A model generated the notes under the pieces. That model was not told where the DNA came from. It saw nothing but the letters and a program-made list of their open reading frames with translations, and made no database searches. From Schistocephalus solidus (lineage: Eukaryota; Platyhelminthes; Cestoda; Diphyllobothriidea; Diphyllobothriidae), in assembly GCA_017591395.1 (NCBI GenBank), contig WEDG01011437.1:1-64000 (forward strand): a stretch of DNA of 64,000 bases. Reading direction: 5' to 3'. Within the stretch, counting starts at the first letter, position 1. Every line of letters starts with the position of its first letter. The position numbers and the translations under genes are program-made. Shown piece by piece: positions 26,131 through 39,600 of this stretch.

Positions 26131-27396
26131 CATCGATTGGTCGCAGCCGCACAGACTTTGAGCCCGGGTGAACAACTTCAACGGTTGACAAGACTGACGA
26201 CATCACTTGTCAGGTGAGGACGCTGGCGGTGCTGCCTCCGCGTCTCTGCCCCAGTAACAGCTTGTCCACGTGACTATATGCCTTGTATTCTGATTTGGGA
26301 ACCTTCGTGTCGTCGACCCGTGGGGACTTGTGTCAGCGTTCCACCTCGTCACAACTGAAAGAAGTGGAGGCTAGATACACCTTCGAGAAGACATGTATAG
26401 TGCCCTGGCAGGATCGTCCGCGTGGTCTGACAAGGGCAAGGAAGAATTGAATGTTCGTTCCTGACTTTCAGGCCTCAAGGGAATGTTGACGGTTACGGCT
26501 GGCAGTGTGTGTGAGCGCGTGATAAAGATAATGACGTTAAGTCCCAAAGTGACCCGGTTCAAAACTCTTAGTCCTTCCAGGCAGGGTGTTAGCTATGACC
26601 GATGACACAAGATGGCCATAATGCTCATCGCAACCTCCCTCGTCTTCTCAGTAATTCCCCTCAATCAATTAACGTTATACAAACGAAGCTTGCGACATCA
26701 CTACAAATGGAAACGGTAACATACTGGTATATATAAACTTACCCGGCTAGAAATGAATATTTTGTTTTCTATCGATATTGTTTTCTTAATACTCCGTTCC
26801 ACCTCAATTTTGTGTTTTGGCATGCACAGTAACTTTAAGTCTCCAAAATAATGAACCGAAGGGTGTTTATGAGCGTAATTTACGAGTATGGAGCAAATAA
26901 TAGGTCCAACCTATGAAATTACTATAAAATACCGTGGGTTCAGCGCACATTCTCACCAGATATAAGAGCCATGCTGTGATACCGAAACCATTTGACCCAT
27001 TTACAAGTACTATTAGAAACTCTTTTTTTACCAAGCCTTAAACGAATGTTTCTTGCTAGGTTTAACTGATTTCCATTTACTTCAAGGAATTTTCCCTTCT
27101 TACCTGGATAAATGACTAGTCCATATTCATTTATCACAATGCCCTGCTACGTTCAGGATTGGGTGTTTGCTTCAGTACAAGTATACACACTAGAGTAGGA
27201 AGTTTGGGTGTGGCAACAGACTGTGCAATCGAGGAGGGGGTGGGGAGCTAACAGTATCAACTCGGGGAACTACAGACAGGTGGAATGGGAGGCAGGGCTC
27301 TATTTGTATTCAATAAGCCTGGAGATCTGAGTCATCCCGTGCTACCAAGTCCACGTCGGCAACTTTACTGTCGCATTTTTGATGAAAAAGACGAAT
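26131..27396. other. Convergent intergenic spacer
   Basis: No repeat or coding feature is recognised. It includes the presumed 3' UTR of the dynein gene. No AATAAA was found on the minus strand close to its stop. Confidence 0.45.
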
Positions 27397-27667
27397 CTAA
27401 TTGTCCAGTTGGCATAGTAGTGCAGCACCTCTTTTTGTCCAAAAGGTAACAGGCTGCTGCGATGGAAGGTAGATGGGTAGCACAAAGTTGGTTGAGTGAC
27501 CAGTAGTGGAGAGGGTACCACGCCGCTCGCTGGTCTTGTACACCGGACACATGTAGAGATTTTCTGTGCCCTGGAGGACTTTGCTTTTTGACTTCTCCAC
27601 TGGCAGCAGCCAGATTGCGGGCATGGGTTCATTCAGAACCTTGGGTTTCTGGTCCCCAAGTTTCATG
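27397..27667 (-). CDS. DNAH7: Dynein terminal exon w22
   Basis: It opens with the second half of a split Ile, then [40 protein letters not shown] and [12 protein letters not shown] followed by TAG at 27397-27399. [17 protein letters not shown] is the dynein C-terminal signature and the final residues match the DNAH7 end, so the stop is authentic. Confidence 0.97.
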
Positions 27668-30600
27668 CTGATGAGGGTGTTGGTAGAACGAAGGATAATA
27701 TAAAGTTAGCTATGCAATCCAATGTGTGCCACTGTTAGTGCGAGTGAGCAAATAAACATTTAAGGTAGCATTGGGGCAACCGTCGAAGACTAATTCTCTC
27801 TTATTACCCAGCCGAACGGCTGACATTACTTCGGGTAATTCTTGACAAGTCACCAAGAGCCATATTCCCACACCGATAGGCTCAGCATGAGCTGAGAAAT
27901 GTAAGGATACTCGGTATGGGAATATAGATAGAGCCGTCGTCGCTAAAGGTATCATTCATCCTACTAATTTTTTCATCTACAAGATAGCAGTTCGCATGAG
28001 AAATGTGGCCCTATATATTGGATGACTTGGATTCATTGTAAGGAGCACACAGTGTTGTAAAGGATCAACCCCTCGTTAAATACTGTGCGATAGACATATT
28101 CTCGGAGTCTGAACTAAATGTGCGTGCGGTTCTCTCATTTGATAAGAATTAGGGGGTTGGAAGGTTTACTTTAGCCCATGCAATTATCTTGCCTACGTTG
28201 CCTTACAAACCACAGGCAGCTACTGGACGCGCTGTGGGGAGGAGCGGGTATTGTCAAAAATGCCTTGTACACTTTTCGGGCCTCAGCTGCATGGGTTTTA
28301 GCGGTGGCAACAAAGTTTGCACTAAACTCCGTACAAGACAGCAAAATTTTCGTGTTATCATAACTAATACACTCAAAAGTCGAGATGAGAGTAAATTAAT
28401 GTCCGTCCTCAATCATTATTTTTGTCGCCAGGACTATCATACCTTGCTGAATTCATATCCGGAAAACAAAAGAACACGCTGCGATCTGGAATCCGAAAGA
28501 CGGTATTTGAGTAGGGAATCGGATACAACAAGCAAGGGCCACACTTCTGCATTCTCTAAAGTGCTTTGAAGGTGAACTGAGATAAATGACGCTCTTGTCT
28601 ATATGAATTCAAGTTTATTCATAATACACTAATTAAAATGAGTTCATGCACGTTTGTCTTGTTGTTGGCATTTACTGTCGAATATTTGCTAAGTAAAGCA
28701 GATCGCTCCCAACCTGATAAATTTTATAACTCCTTATGATTCTCGGATGCGTATGGCCCGTCTTGGTATGCGCAATAACAAAAAAAACACGTGTTGTGAA
28801 ATGATAACTTACATATCATAATCCCACCGACAACCATCAAGGAAGAGACCATTTACGTAAGCGCCATCATCAGGGGCTTCCTTCGAGCTGAGTTTAGGTA
28901 GTATCTAAAAAATAGAAGTCCCTTTAACAAGTAAGTTTATTCCTAAAGCGACACTATTTTTCTAATCATCGGTATGTGTTACGGAAGATGGAACCAGAAT
29001 GGGGTCACGACCAACTGGGGAAGAAAAATACGACCAGGGCAAGTTACCCGTAGGCAGTCAGCTAATTAGCGCATGAAAAAGCGTGGTACCTTTTCTCACG
29101 CATGCAGCCCATCAATGTTCACGGGAAAATTGGCATTTTTCCCATAAAGTTACCGTACACGAGGCAGTCGATCCATGATCGTCCCACCAGGGTTTAGGTT
29201 GTTTGAAAACATTTATGAGCCACCTTATGACGAGCATAGCTGCCTTGGACGCTTTGTCGCTGAGGCTGACAGAATGAAGTGACTTTTCTTGGAACTAATC
29301 TTTTTTTTTTCTTTCTCTCTCTCTCTCATTCACCCATCAGGAGAGCAGCATGTGATCGGGTTTAGTATATGATAACGGTCGCTTAAATACTGGATTAGAT
29401 GCATGAGCTTAGGAAGCCTGGGTCATTGCCACAGCAACTTTTTAGGCTCCTAGAGTACACGGCTCAAATCACCAATTTCATGTAGGCTCCTAATGTGTGA
29501 AAAGCAAGTACATACTTGATGTGAAAGGTGAGAGTCCTACATGACTAGAACTATGCTCTCAGGTAATCATATCTTCAACCTGTAGGTTGCTGGCCCCACT
29601 ATGAATACACTTGTACATGTCTGATTTCGAATAACATAGCAGATAGTAACCCCATGCAACCCTTTACTTAACTTCTGAAGGCAGGTAATCCATGTGAGTT
29701 TTAATGGATGCGGAGTAGGGGAATGATAGTGACAGCAATCTGTTGAGGGATATTTTCGACGAAGATAAAGGGTACCCGAATGAGAGCCTCTATCCTTCTA
29801 ATCGTTCCTAGATAGTCATAGCCAATCCAAGACCAGAAGTACCCAGGATCTGGGGCATTTTCGGTTGAGACACGGAATACCCAAACTCACTTGGAGGTGA
29901 CATCTATCAATCTATCTTGATCACACAACTTAATAAAACCATTTCATTTTCTCTTGAGGCTCCGATCTAGGGCATATACCAACGGTTGTCTAGCGACGAA
30001 TAATCACTAATGGAGATGTCTTAACGACAAGGAATATACGAATAGGTCGGTCGCCCCCCCCCCCCCCCCCCCACCCATCCTGACCAATGACACAAGGCCA
30101 CCTGTAATACCGAACTATTGGTCCTTCATACAACCATTCCCGTACTGCAGGTGGCCCTTCGCCATAATTCAAGGGGGTGGGGGCGGTACACATATCTATG
30201 TCAGGCTGAAAAGCGCTTCAAAAAATTTTAAGCGTCTACAATTTCGGTCTGTTTCAATTCGAAGAACGTAGAGTGTACTTACCTTAGTTCTTTTACAAAC
30301 TGTACGTTATTATGTGAAATAACGCCGAAGTCTATATATCTGGATACTTTAGCGGACAAGTGCGATTCTGTAGGTAGTTTCAATGCTAAAATACTTCGAC
30401 AAGAATTTTTAAAAAGAAATCAACTTCGAGATGTACAGCTGCAATTACTCTTTCATATTGATAGCTTACTAAAATCTTGAAGTGATTGGTGCAATGCCGC
30501 GCCTCTCGCGACTCCTTGCATGTGTTAGTCTGGTTCCCAGCCAATCATAGCCGTCCGAACCGGCCATTCAGCTTCAAGACCGACTCATACGTACTATCGC

Positions 30601-33600
30601 TCAAGGCACTGTAACGACGCCCCAAATAACATTCGGGACGCCGCTCTCGAGGTTCCCAACGTGCCCTCGCCCTGCTGCCAAATTATTCCTACCTTTTTTC
30701 AGTAATTCTGCACAGAATACCACATCCTCCGGGCTGGTATCCCACTTTTTCTATTTATATTCGGGACCGAGTTTGAAGGTCGTAGTTGCTATGGTCTTCC
30801 TACTGGCGTAAGCTGCCACAACAAGATATTATCGCTGCCTTTCCTACCCTGGGATTGGGTATGACTGGCTGATGACGGCTAATGAGCCAGAAATGGCCAT
30901 TCCGGTCTCCCTTGTCTTTGTCGGTTCCATTTCATCATATGCTACACGTCGCTATGCGACCACCTGCGAGAGCCCTAGTCTGAGCTCCATGGCACAACGG
31001 AACATACATGTTCCTTAAGCAGATCAGTGAGCCCCACACTAACATCATATTCCCGATCACAACCGACAAAACAACGAGCCCGTTGCTTAATGGTTGAGCG
31101 TTCGACTCAAATACCAAAGGTCGCGGGTTCGAATCCCAGGTGTGTCACACTTGGGATGGGGTATGACTGGCTGATGACCGCTAATGACCGCTAATGAGCC
31201 AGAAATGGCTTTTCCGGTCTCCCTTGTCTTTTTCGGTTCCATTTCATATATATATATATATATCCCTGTGCAAAGTAGAATGACAGTAGTGTCTTTTTTA
31301 AGGAATAATACTGAACTTGGCGTTTTCTGAGGACACGCGAAACAGCTTAGCGAGGACTCAAATATAAGCTTCGAGAACACCAGGTAACTTACCTCAAAAT
31401 CGAAAACTAACAGGTCAATAGGAATAGTGTATCGTCTGGCATGATTTTGCAAGACACCAGTTAAGAAGGCCTGGGTGAAGTAGAAGCCGGAAACCCAGAA
31501 TGTGGGTGGCTTTTGACTGGTGTACCAGGTCTAGAAAAGGAAATAAATATGGTCAGATCAAAAGAGTTTCAGGATTCAGGATTGATGAAAATACTTTGGT
31601 CCGTAACACATAATCGGTGAAACACTAGCGGTGTTCCAGTTAGTTGACAGTAACGGAACCGCGCATCTCTGATGAGAACTTTAAATCGAGGCCACTCAGG
31701 GGTTACACCTCGGTGGCTCCACTCTTCGGCATCAAGATTAGAGAGAAAAGCGGGGGTTGTTATCCGGTTAACTCACCTGCAAAAACTTTAATCTTTCGCA
31801 CAAGTCGGAGATGTATGAGCCCAAGGGTTTCAAACTAGGGTATGAGCGCGCGGCCCACAGGGCAGGCAGTTTTCCAATGAGCAAAGAAGCAGCTACAGCA
31901 TCAAGTTCAGCCGACATGACCACCAGACCCTTGATGGCCTTCTTGAGATTCAAAGACTCGTGCGAATAGTCTGAGTCAACCTTGAAGTGGAAATTAAAAA
32001 CAAGCTACAGTCAAGTGCAAATATGGTGAAACAACGCTAGGATTTGGTTTAAAGGTGGGTTTCCTTCTGTTTCTCCAAACAGCTTTCCGATGTTACTTTT
32101 AAAAGGAGTGAAGTGAATGCAATGGAGTTATCACATGATATTTCAGAGGCTTTTGATGTCTAGGTTCTCAGGATATTCTCTTGAAATTTTCCCACCATAA
32201 ACTTTCAGAATTGGGCTTATGCTGCTAGTAATAGGCTCGGATACTTATGGAGGGTAAACTACTATGCCTGGTGTTTCTATTAATTAAAAAATCTGCTCAC
32301 ATCTGACCCAAAAGCAGTATACCTGGTGACAGGATGCATGGTCGAAAATTATTAAATGGACGTTTATGCAATACTACGACGACTTCTTGTTCGTAAAAGC
32401 TACAAAAACGGTCGCAATAACCAGAAGTATGTTGATCAAAAAGTACTTATTGCCAGCTTTATGGCCGATCCGAGAAAGAATACTTACTTGTTATATCTCT
32501 CCATTTCCTGGACAAGCACTGTATTCATGCTTTCCTCGTAGACGACGGGGAACTTAACGGAGGCTTCCTCGATGTTGAACAGAGGTGGAAGTTTGCCCAG
32601 AATATCTTCCGCAATTTCGTTTAGTTGAGAGTCTGTACTACCACCTCCGGCGGATGATAACTGTCCCATTGTTAACAGGATACTATCAAAGAGGGCATTC
32701 GTCTCCGACAGTTCGCGCGTAATGTCCACGTTCTCGTGCATTCCAAAAACTTCAGGGCTTTGAGTTGATGGCAGTGCCTAAAGTGCCAAATGAAGTTTAC
32801 GAAGAGGACAGTCGGTTGTCTGCCAGGCAAGCAGTTGGCAAGTTTCAAAAACAAACTTTCAAGTTGACAGCCACTAAGTAATGAGTCCTTAACGTCGACG
32901 TTACGCTTGAGGACAACAGAGGAAATAAAGAGACAATTTCAAAGTATTGTAGCTCATCAGACCATCGCCAATTTCGTGCCATCAGATTTCAGTCGCAGAT
33001 CTGGCATCACATTTTGCCTGCAATAACGTATGTAGTTAACCTCTCTGTGATCTCAGAGACGAGTTGCTACAGCGTTCCTCCCAAGAATGTATATTTGAGC
33101 GGGAAGTATGGTTCCTCAAAATTGGAGCTGCTTAGAGATTTGGTGGTCATATGAGAGGAATTTTAAATCGAGGAAACCTGGAACGACCAGTTCTGGCTTG
33201 TTTACCAGCATCAGCCAGTCTTATCCAAACAAGATTTATTTGGCTTTAACGGCATTCGTTAGCTAACTGCGATCTTTGAAGCGCATAACTTAGATGCATA
33301 TAATAAAGCCCAGTGAGTAAATTTGTCCCAACTGGAACCGCTCTCATCAGGGCTTCGGTCATCTCGGGTTGACCGCACTGACAAAAAGTATTTTGTTTAA
33401 GTAGGTTAAAAATACTCCCATAAAAATCGACACACACCTTTCGTACAATTGGACAATAAGTTACGATTTATTGACTAGTTATTTTATTCTCACTTTTACT
33501 AGCGTATATAAGTTTGGGGATGGTATTCGCCTTACGTATAAGGATAGACCCCTTTTGTTCATAGCGCCTTCTGTTTCATTTAGTTGCCTAACAGTTTCCA

Positions 33601-36600
33601 CTCGCATCCATTACCTCCTTTTTTCATTTGACGTATTATTGTTACCAGCTTCTATCTGCTATCTAAGGTGCCTACACTTTTCGACCAATAACATTGCTGC
33701 CTTTAATCCACCCCGCCAATGCGCCAGTCATCTAGTCAAATTATCTGACCTCAGACCTACCTCTCCTAATTATGACCACCGAATCTACCGGCCAAGCGAT
33801 AAACGGAGTTCACACTTTCGACTTCCCTGCCGTTATATTGCGCTATGGCTGCGCACAGTAGTATCACATGTTGCCCTGCGGCAAATTACAAGAGAGGATA
33901 CAAAATTCCATTATTTTGCGGCAGCATTGCCAATGGACATTGCTACTGACCTGCGAGATAATATCAATAATCCATCCACAGAGGTCACACATACTGCTCT
34001 AAAGGAGGCACTCATATCCCGCATCTCTCTATCAACACAAAACGTCTTCAGCGTTTGATTTCTGAGGAAAGCCTTGGTGATAGGAAGCCTATGCAGCTTG
34101 TTAGGCGCCTGGAGCAGCTAGTGGACGGACGAAAAGCTTGGTGGCACAATGTTCAAGCAGCTTTTTCTCCAGCGGCTGCCCTCCTCTGTGCAAGCTATTC
34201 TTGCGCCCAATATCCCTTCCTCACCTGTCCAAGTGCTTGCTGAGACAACTGATCACACCATCGAGTACTACCAACCGCCTCTTACAGTTAATGTTTCTAG
34301 CCGTGCCGTAGCTACACCTAAAATCGAGGACGTCGTCAAACGCCTAGATGCCCTGACCCTTGATGTTTCTCGGCGTCGTGCTTGTCGTATCTATAACCGT
34401 CGAAGCCCTTCCAGTACTCGCCGACCGAGGTCTCCCACTCTAGTTTCGGGCACATCCACAAACGACGGTTTCTGCTGGTACCCTCACACCTATGGATCCA
34501 ATGCCTGACACTGGCAGTCTCCGTCTAGTTACAAGAAATCCCCGGCGGAAAACTTATCTGCCAACCAGTAGCATCGACGAACTTGGTCGATCCGTCTTTC
34601 TCAATTCGCTTACTCCACATTTTCGACAGAACCACCTCCCGTAACTTACTTGTAGACACTGGTACTGACATCAGTCTAATTCCACCCACTTCGAACGACC
34701 GTAAGTCGCATAACTCTTCATTTTCTCTCCGATCAGCTAATCCTACCTCCATTAAACCGATCGGTCAACTATCTCTAACCATAGGTCTTGGTTTAAGACG
34801 TTCAATTCGCAGGATATTTACTATAACCGACATTCATACTGCCATTTTCGGAGCCGATTGTATATCGTTTTTAGGTCTCCTCATTGATATAAAGTCCCAT
34901 AAACAAATCGACCGGATAACATTTTTGTGCTTTAAATGTTAAACTCGTGCCCTTTCATCCCTAGCCCATGCATTTAAACAGTCCCTTCGTTCACTCCCTA
35001 TCATCGTTTGCTTTTGGAATTTCCATCTATCACCCGACCCTCACAGTTTGATCAACCTATTAAGCATTTCGTCATTCATTATATTTCAACTACCAGACCG
35101 CCCGTTTTTAGCATTCCTCGTCGTTTTGTCGCAGATAAGTTAGCTATCGCAAAGGCCAAGTTCAACCATATGATGGAGCTTGGCATAGTGCCGTCACCCA
35201 CTAGTCCATGGGCTTCTCTCCTGCATATGGTGTGCCAGTCTCTAACTGACTGGCGCTCAAGCGGTGATTACCAAAGATTGAACAATTGCACTGTTCCTGA
35301 CAGAGATCCGCTTCCCCATCTCCATGATTTTTCATCTAGCCTAGCCGGTGCAACAATCTTTTTCAGCATTGATCTAGTCAAAGCCTTCCACCAACTCTCC
35401 GTTGCTCCAGAAGACATCCCGAAAATGGCGATTACGACCCCAGTTGGTCTTTTTGATTTCGCCAGCATGGCTTTTGGACTCCGAAACTCCGCTCAAACTT
35501 TTCAACATTTCATCAACGAGATCCTCTGCAACTTACATTTCGTTTCTGTTTGTTTCGATGATGTTCTGGTCACAAGTTCCAGTGAGCATGAATACCTACA
35601 ACACCTACGTCTCATTTTCTAACGAATAATCCATTTTGGGGTTTTCATTAACGCCTCTTAATGCATTTTTGGTGTTCTCTCGCTCCTGTTCCTAGGACAC
35701 CACATAGATGTTTACGGTTTTCATCCCATGGGTGCATAAAGTTTCAGCTTTTAACGAGTTCCATACTCCTACTTCTTTCCGACAACAGCGCCGTGTTATA
35801 GGAATTGCCAAATTTTATCGCCGTTTCATCTCTCACTGCGCTCGATCGATGTTAGGCTATGACAAGTGTCTGACAGAGAATTAAATTCTGTGAATATGGG
35901 TTGGCGAATGTGTCGCTCATAAACCCCATTTTTTTACTAAATTCCGTATGTCTGCAAATATATCTATTCAAGAATTCACGCATTTTCTTTGCGGTACCAA
36001 CGATATAATTTCTGCAGAAAATTCACGTTTCGACAGACAAGGATATGCTATGTGAGTGGAGCGCAACGCGCGGCCTGATTTAGAATAATTGTGGTTGGAC
36101 ACGGGGAAATGGCTACTGCTCAAGTGTGTGAGGGAGGAGGGAGGAATTCGACTGACAGCACAAACAAATTCATGCTCATAGCACCGTCCCTGCGCTTGCC
36201 ATACTGTGGGGCGGTGCAGTGAACATGGTCGCTCGCGACGGCCAGGGTCAGTGCTACGTTTGGGAGGGTTAGGGTTAAATTTTGCACAGGGAAATTTGTG
36301 CCGCTATGGATGTTTGCGCAAGGCTGTCTGTATTACTGGAATAGGGGCTCCATCTTCCCGTGGTGGACCGTATTCACAACACCAAGAGGTGAAATAGCAA
36401 GTAAAATGGCTGAACAAACCCTGATGAATTCCAAGTACTCGTGGTATTCCATTTTGGGAGGCGCGTAGTAGACGCCACTGGCTGAGAGCTTGTACTTCGG
36501 ATCGGTGACAATAGCCGGACAGAAGAAGTCAGCTAGAATGGTTAGGAGGCAGCGACGATCCCTTTCGTCCGTCACACGTCCGCCATAATTACATTCACCA

Positions 36601-39600
36601 GTCAGGTAATTGATGGCATCATAGGGTACCCTGTATTGTGCGAGAAAGCGGCATATTGCTTTACATGAAACTGTTTATTTAACATTTGCTCTTTTAATGC
36701 GATTCTACTTGACTGACACCATAATATAGTATTCTGTTAAAGTGTCAACACTTCTTCCAAGTTTCCTGCTTGTGAAACCCGCAATAAATCAAATGAGGTC
36801 TTTTAATATGTTTATCTAACCTTTCATAATGTCTATCAGCAAAAAGCCTAGACATGCCATAGTAGACCACTCACTGGAAGTTCCATCTATTTGGATTGGA
36901 TGTATATATTCTATTTTCGTGCATGGGATGACAGCAACGGATCGCCAATACTTAACCCACCAGAAGGCACTTTCGCAGTCTCGAGGAGATTCGGCGTTGC
37001 GGGGGGAAACAAGTGTGAGCGCGCGTCAAATCAAATCGAGTTGTCCATAAACTAAGTATTTCCTTGAAGAAACCTCTATGAAAATTTCGAGCAATCAAAA
37101 CAAATTTTTTTTCTCCTAGATACGTTATTATTGCTATTATTAGTATTATTCGATTCGCGTCAAGTTTAGGTGAGAAGCGGATTATAAAATCCCGCTGAAC
37201 CGAGGTAAGACCAATCAGCATTACCGTATCGTCAATCGATCGACGGGGCACGTTATTGGTCGAAGGCCAGGGCAGCAGAAGATAAAGTAAACGCTTTAGA
37301 CAGAAGAAGTTTTTTGTATGATCTGACTTCGACATACGAAGCCAGGGCTGGCCTTTTGAATCGTCGAGTAAGTAATACATAGTTTCCGGTAATGCTTCAG
37401 CGGTCCATTTAGAGGGTCTGCCTGGGGTTGACGATTTCGCCAGTGTTCACCGGCCGCTCAGGTTGAATGCTTTGAAATTATAACGAGGCTCAACCTTTTA
37501 CGTTATTAGTGGTATGGTCCGAAGCCGCTGGAAAGAAATGACTCACAAACATGACACAATTTAAGAATGTAGATCTAGATTGTGACGTAAAAGGCTGAAA
37601 ACCAGCGCATAAGACCTAAATACTATTATACCTTCGTTTCATAACCAGTTTTAGTTCCCAGCAAATAATTGATACTTCATCTCCATGCCTTTAGGTCTTG
37701 TCCATTTAATCCCCTTGTATTCAGAGTTCCTTGAAATTATAGATACATTAAGTCCTGTCTGCTAACTTGCTTTACCAAACCCAGACCAGGGCCCAAAATA
37801 CCTGCTGAAAAGAGAATCCCCAACGTTCTGAAAAATGTTTTTAAATATAAAAGATTAAATGGCTGGAAGACAAGAAAATAGTAAATTAGTTAAGACCATG
37901 AATATCAAAAGTGTGATCATTATTCTGACAGCGTGCGTATCATCAAATATTTCCGAAATTTTCCAGATCAAACCACTCGCTTCTATGCTAAGAAATTTTA
38001 AGCAGATAAACATGACGCTCACATCTTCGTATTCATTTATGAAGATTTGCAACTGTCTAACGGAGATACGGAGGTCGGATTCGTTAAAACCATAGCTGAT
38101 ATTCCACCCAATCGGTCCGAATTTCCGCCGTTCTTGGACCAGTGCGTGGAAGAAACAGAGCCCATAGAGAAGTTTCTCGAATGTCTGAAGTAAAGGAAAA
38201 AGGATTAAGCTCTGAGCTGTGAGATGGAATCTGCGGTGATACTGATTTAAGCCTTGCAGAAGTTTTGAATTGTAAAACAGAGGCTATGTCTGCACAATAC
38301 TATTACGAGGGTGTGCACGTTGAATGGTGAAGAATGAACATGGTTGGTGGTTCCCCATGGAAAATTTCAGAGTCTCCTTCCAAAAGCCCAGAGCAAGACA
38401 AAGGTAACTTGGAGGAAAGTTGAGAAAGCACCGATGTTGTTGGGGCAGACTGTGTACGTCAGCATTAAATTCACGAAAAACATATATGCATTTATGAAGT
38501 TCCTGAGACAGTTGAATGGGTAGTGTAACCTATCAAGCCATTACTTGAAAAATAATGCTAACAGAGACGAAAAGTTGAAGAGTCGTTTCTGCTTTATTTT
38601 CCATTCTAAGGCAACCGTTTCCCAACCTCAATAAGTCGTCTGAGAGCTGGGTTCTACACCTGTAGTAAGTATTCACTTAAATCAAACACTAAACTATCTT
38701 TGACTCGGGTTCAAATTCTGTCAGCTGTGACGAAGAATAGCTTAAATCTAATGGCAATGGTTTAAATCGATATATCCTGATCGCAGAATAAAAAATGGGT
38801 CATGCCGACTTTCGTTGGAGCTCCAGTCGACAACTCCCATAGGCGGTTGCACAGTAAGAGACGATCAATATTCAGGAAGCACTGCCGACGAAAACAGACA
38901 AATTAAATTCTTCATGTGTAGCTCATTCTCAGCACCACCCAGTCATAATGGAGCAATACCATACCATCTGTGGTGGTTCAAGAGTTTCTCCTAATCAGGA
39001 TATTTGGGTTGAGTAGCTGATAAAGCGAAAAACTGGGTAAATTATGAATACAAAAAATAAGCCGTACTAAAGCACCGTTATCAAGCTGCAGCACTCAGAT
39101 CCTCTAAAGCACGTTAAACAAGATACTAAATTACAGCCACCAGAAATTTGAGGGTGAATGGTGTTCCGAGTAATTTATCATTTTGTTTTCTCCTAAAACT
39201 GCAGTCAGTTTTCTCAGACCCACACGCATCGTCCGGTCAAGGATCAGGATTCCAAACGCAACCGAATTTAACCCAAAAGGTTTTAAGAGTTGATATTACG
39301 AGAAACTACTTATAAAAGACAACAAGAAAATCCGTGGCGATTTGAATAAACCTATCGATCTTCGAGCTTTTATCTTAGTTAAGTCGCGTGCAAAAGGACA
39401 GCATTGTCGATGAAAAGCAAATTGAACGAAACAGATGAAAAAAAAGAAACGTGATCTCAGTCGAGGTTGGGGTAGTGATAGAGAATGACAGAGAACTGCG
39501 GTTAGATACGGTGTTGTTGGAGGGCGGGAAATCACGTTGGTTGTTATCTTCGAGGGGCCAGTGTGGCTTCAGGATCGGCTACTTTAAGTAAAGCTTAACG

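Larger units (their letters stand above)
28905..31392 (-). other. Dynein intron w20
   Basis: 2.49 kb. It contains SINE-A copies at 30843-31032 and 31074-31263, a 19-base poly-C run at 30054-30072 and a TC-rich tract near 29301-29327. The rest is unassigned. Confidence 0.65.

Noticed and set aside
29990..30193. Minus-strand Gly-rich open frame
   Set aside because: The Gly run is the translation of the poly-C tract; it is intronic with no exon signals.
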